A stretch of DNA of 7,761 nucleotides from Candidatus Limivicinus faecipullorum. Lineage in GTDB: Bacteria > Bacillota > Clostridia > Oscillospirales > Oscillospiraceae. Below the pieces are notes generated by a model. That model was not told where the DNA came from. It saw nothing but the letters and a program-made list of their open reading frames with translations, and did not search any database. This document shows positions 5,790-7,761 of the stretch, piece by piece. The stretch is taken from assembly GCA_018711755.1 (NCBI GenBank), contig DVHY01000191.1:1-7761 (forward strand), read 5' to 3'. Made by a program: the position numbers and the translations under genes. Every line of letters starts with the position of its first letter. The first letter of the stretch is position 1.

Positions 5790-6004
5790 GGCTGTGACGG
5801 AGAAAGCGGACACCGAATACGCACAGAGAGGGCGGCCAAAGGCTGCAAGCCGCCTCGGATAGGGGTCAGAGCTACCGCTCCCGAGCCGGCGGACGAGCAA
5901 CTAAGTCCGCCCGTCTGGCATGCGTTACAGTGCTGCGAGTTAAAAATCAAGGTGGAACCGTGCATGACGCACCCTTGGCATTTGCCAGGGGTGCTTATCT
6001 TTTT
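5790..6004 (+). promoter_or_regulatory. T-box leader (threonine specifier) controlling thrS
   Basis: This RNA leader senses uncharged tRNA-Thr and permits thrS transcription when charging falls. Stem I is closed by GGCT 5790-5793 with AGCC 5884-5887. A k-turn-like GTGA follows, then GGAG 5799-5802 with CTCC 5878-5881. The specifier loop on the 3' side carries ACC (5874-5876, Thr) followed by a purine G5877. The conserved AGAGAG lies at 5825-5830, and the distal hairpin GGCGGC 5831-5836/GCCGCC 5849-5854 has a loop containing GGCTGCAA. A further stem pairs GGCGGAC 5888-5894 with GTCCGCC 5905-5911. The antiterminator has CAAGG 5948-5952/CCTTG 5973-5977 and GTGC 5960-5963/GCAC 5969-5972 around the T-box bulge TGGAACC (5953-5959). 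TGGA pairs with a tRNA 3' end UCCA, implying a U discriminator base. Confidence 0.95.
5969..6004 (+). terminator. Attenuator terminator of the thrS T-box
   Basis: Arms GCACCCTTGGCA (5969-5980) and TGCCAGGGGTGC (5983-5994) pair with one G-T wobble and are followed by TTATCTTTTT (5995-6004). The 5' arm shares bases 5969-5977 with the antiterminator, so the two structures are mutually exclusive, as expected of a transcriptional T-box switch. Confidence 0.93.
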
Positions 6005-6022
6005 ACGAGGAGGAATACTGTT

Positions 6023-7761
6023 ATGGATGAAAACAAGTTCAGTTTTGAAAATGAGGAATACCGCCGCACCTATTGGCACACCTGCTCCCACATCCTGGCC
6101 CAGGCCGTAAAGCGCCTGTACCCGGAGGTGAAGCTGGCCATAGGCCCCTCTATAGACAACGGCTTTTATTACGACATGGACTCCCCCGTGCCCTTCACTC
6201 CCGAGATGATGGAGAGCATAGAGGCGGAGATGCGGAAGATATGCAAGGAGAAGCTGAAGCTGGAGCGTTTTGAGCTGCCCCGGGAAGAGGCCATAAAGTT
6301 CATGGAGGAGAGAAACGAGCCCTACAAGGTGGAGCTCATCAACGACCTGCCTGAGGACGCCCACATCAGCTTCTACCGCCAGGGCGAGTTCACCGACCTG
6401 TGCGCCGGCCCCCATCTGGACTCCACCGGCAGAGTCAAGGGCAACGCCATAAAGCTCACCGCCTGCAACAGCGCCTATTGGCGGGGCGACTCCAACCGCC
6501 AGACCCTCCAGCGCATCTACGGCGTGGCCTTCCCCAAGAAGGAGGAGCTGGACGCCTATCTCCAGCGCATCGAGGAGGCCAAGCGCCGGGACCACCGGAA
6601 GCTGGGCAAGGAGCTGGGATTGTTCATGCTCACCGACGAAGGCCCCGGCTTCCCCTTCTTCCTGCCCAAGGGCATGGTGCTGAAAAACACCCTTATCGAC
6701 TACTGGCGGGAGGTCCACAAACGCTACGGCTACGTGGAGATATCCACCCCCATGATACTCAACCGCCAGCTGTGGGAGACCTCCGGCCACTGGTTCCACT
6801 ACAAGCAGAACATGTACACCACCCAGATCGACGGGGAGGACTATGCCATAAAGCCCATGAACTGCCCCGGCGGCATGCTGGTGTATAAGTCCGAGCCCCA
6901 TTCCTACAGGGACCTGCCTCTGAGAGTGGGAGAGCTGGGCGTGGTACACCGCCATGAGCTCTCCGGCGCTCTCCACGGCCTGTTCCGTGTCCGCTGCTTC
7001 ACCCAGGACGACGCCCACATCTTCATGACCTGGGACCAGATGAAAGACGAAATAAAGAACGTTGCCCGCCTCTTTGACGAGGTCTACTCTCTCTTCGGCC
7101 TGCCCTATGAGATAGAGCTGTCCACCATGCCTGAGGACCACATGGGGGACGAGAAGGACTGGCAGTTTGCCCAGGAGACATTGAAAGAAGCCATCACCGA
7201 GATGGGCAAGAGCTATGTCATCAACGAGGGTGACGGCGCCTTCTACGGCCCCAAGCTGGACTTCCACCTCCAGGACTCCCTGGGACGCACCTGGCAGTGC
7301 GGCACCATCCAGCTGGATATGCAGCTGCCGGAGCGCTTCGAGCTGGAGTATACCGGGGCCGACGGCGAGAAACACCGCCCCGTGATGATACACCGGGTGG
7401 TCTTCGGCTCCATCGAGCGTTTCATCGGCGTCATCACCGAGCACTATGCCGGAGCCTTCCCCGTGTGGCTCTCTCCCGTGCAGGTAAAGGTAATGCCCAT
7501 AACCGACAGGACCGCCGACTATGCCAAGGAAGTGGCCGCAAAGCTGGAGGCCATGGGTGTCCGTGTGGAGACCGACCTGCGCAACGAGAAGATAGGCTAC
7601 AAGATCCGGGAGGCCCAGATGCAGAAGATACCCTACATGCTGGTGGTGGGCGACAGAGAGGCCGAGGCGGGAGCCGTGGCCGTGCGCACCAGAGCCGGTG
7701 TGGATATGGGAGCCATGCCCTTTGAGGACTTTGCTGCAAAGATCGGCGAAGAAATCAAGAA
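6023..7761 (+). CDS. thrS: Threonyl-tRNA synthetase lacking the TGS domain (3' end outside window)
   Basis: This class II synthetase charges tRNA-Thr and clears mischarged Ser-tRNA-Thr. At least 579 residues are encoded with no stop before the window ends. The protein opens directly in the editing domain: H19xxxH23 and C127xxxH131 correspond to E. coli H73/H77 and C182/H186. The catalytic core has zinc ligands C281, H332 and H457 (E. coli C334, H385, H511), motif 2 arginine R310 and motif 3 arginine R466. The anticodon-binding domain follows, with the typical DLRNEKIGYKIREAQ stretch. The constant offset of 53-55 residues to E. coli shows that the whole N-terminal TGS domain is missing. ATG at 6023 follows AGGAGG (6008-6013) by nine bases. 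The frame is open upstream to 5798, but that stretch is the T-box and its translation is not TGS-like. The NCPGG sequence replaces the more usual NCPGH. Comparison with E. coli suggests about ten residues remain beyond the window. Confidence 0.97.
   Translation, partial: MDENKFSFENEEYRRTYWHTCSHILAQAVKRLYPEVKLAIGPSIDNGFYYDMDSPVPFTPEMMESIEAEMRKICKEKLKLERFELPREEAIKFMEERNEPYKVELINDLPEDAHISFYRQGEFTDLCAGPHLDSTGRVKGNAIKLTACNSAYWRGDSNRQTLQRIYGVAFPKKEELDAYLQRIEEAKRRDHRKLGKELGLFMLTDEGPGFPFFLPKGMVLKNTLIDYWREVHKRYGYVEISTPMILNRQLWETSGHWFHYKQNMYTTQIDGEDYAIKPMNCPGGMLVYKSEPHSYRDLPLRVGELGVVHRHELSGALHGLFRVRCFTQDDAHIFMTWDQMKDEIKNVARLFDEVYSLFGLPYEIELSTMPEDHMGDEKDWQFAQETLKEAITEMGKSYVINEGDGAFYGPKLDFHLQDSLGRTWQCGTIQLDMQLPERFELEYTGADGEKHRPVMIHRVVFGSIERFIGVITEHYAGAFPVWLSPVQVKVMPITDRTADYAKEVAAKLEAMGVRVETDLRNEKIGYKIREAQMQKIPYMLVVGDREAEAGAVAVRTRAGVDMGAMPFEDFAAKIGEEIK

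Noticed and set aside
5396..7444. A 682-codon open frame on the minus strand across the TRIC gene and thrS
   Set aside because: It runs antisense to thrS, whose motifs are unmistakable, and across the T-box and its promoter. Its translation is low-complexity His/Gln/Val/Leu-rich text typical of shadows of GC-rich coding DNA.

Overview
The window looks like a chromosomal housekeeping segment from a moderately GC-rich member of the Clostridia, probably of the Oscillospiraceae/Ruminococcaceae type. The supporting signs are the hpt-ftsH gene order typical of Firmicutes, a T-box leader in front of threonyl-tRNA synthetase, strong Shine-Dalgarno sites, sigma-A type promoters, and a codon style rich in CTG, GGC and GCC that nevertheless uses ATA heavily for isoleucine. 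The lineage is inferred from sequence style alone.

Layout. Positions 1-270 (+) hold the C-terminal part of hypoxanthine phosphoribosyltransferase (hpt). It is followed after 54 bases by ftsH (325-2394, +), a complete membrane AAA+ zinc protease with a TTG start. A near-perfect hairpin at 2420-2452 ends ftsH and also the converging gene behind it. Two genes lie on the minus strand. One is a membrane-anchored XRE-type regulator (2472-3014) whose C-terminal part carries a GVIGGADGPT motif known from sodium-pumping decarboxylase beta subunits. The other is an orphan membrane-anchored extracytoplasmic protein with four cysteines (3135-3773). The XRE gene has its own promoter, with a perfect dyad in the spacer that could be an autoregulatory operator. 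The 209-base gap at 3774-3982 holds divergent promoters, one for the orphan and one for the next plus-strand operon.

That operon is ychF (3983-5074), encoding the universal Obg-like ATPase, coupled through an ATGA overlap to a TRIC/UPF0126 membrane protein gene (5071-5706). The 316-base gap that follows is filled by a strong promoter and a threonine-type T-box leader (stem I with an ACC specifier, T-box bulge, antiterminator and competing terminator). It controls thrS (6023 to the window end), which runs off the 3' edge. This ThrRS is unusual in starting directly at the editing domain and lacking the N-terminal TGS domain.

I see no mobile element, CRISPR array, rRNA or tRNA gene. No clear new multi-gene system is present. 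The most interesting items are the GADGPT module fused to a DNA-binding regulator, its promoter dyad, the TGS-less ThrRS, and the four-cysteine orphan.
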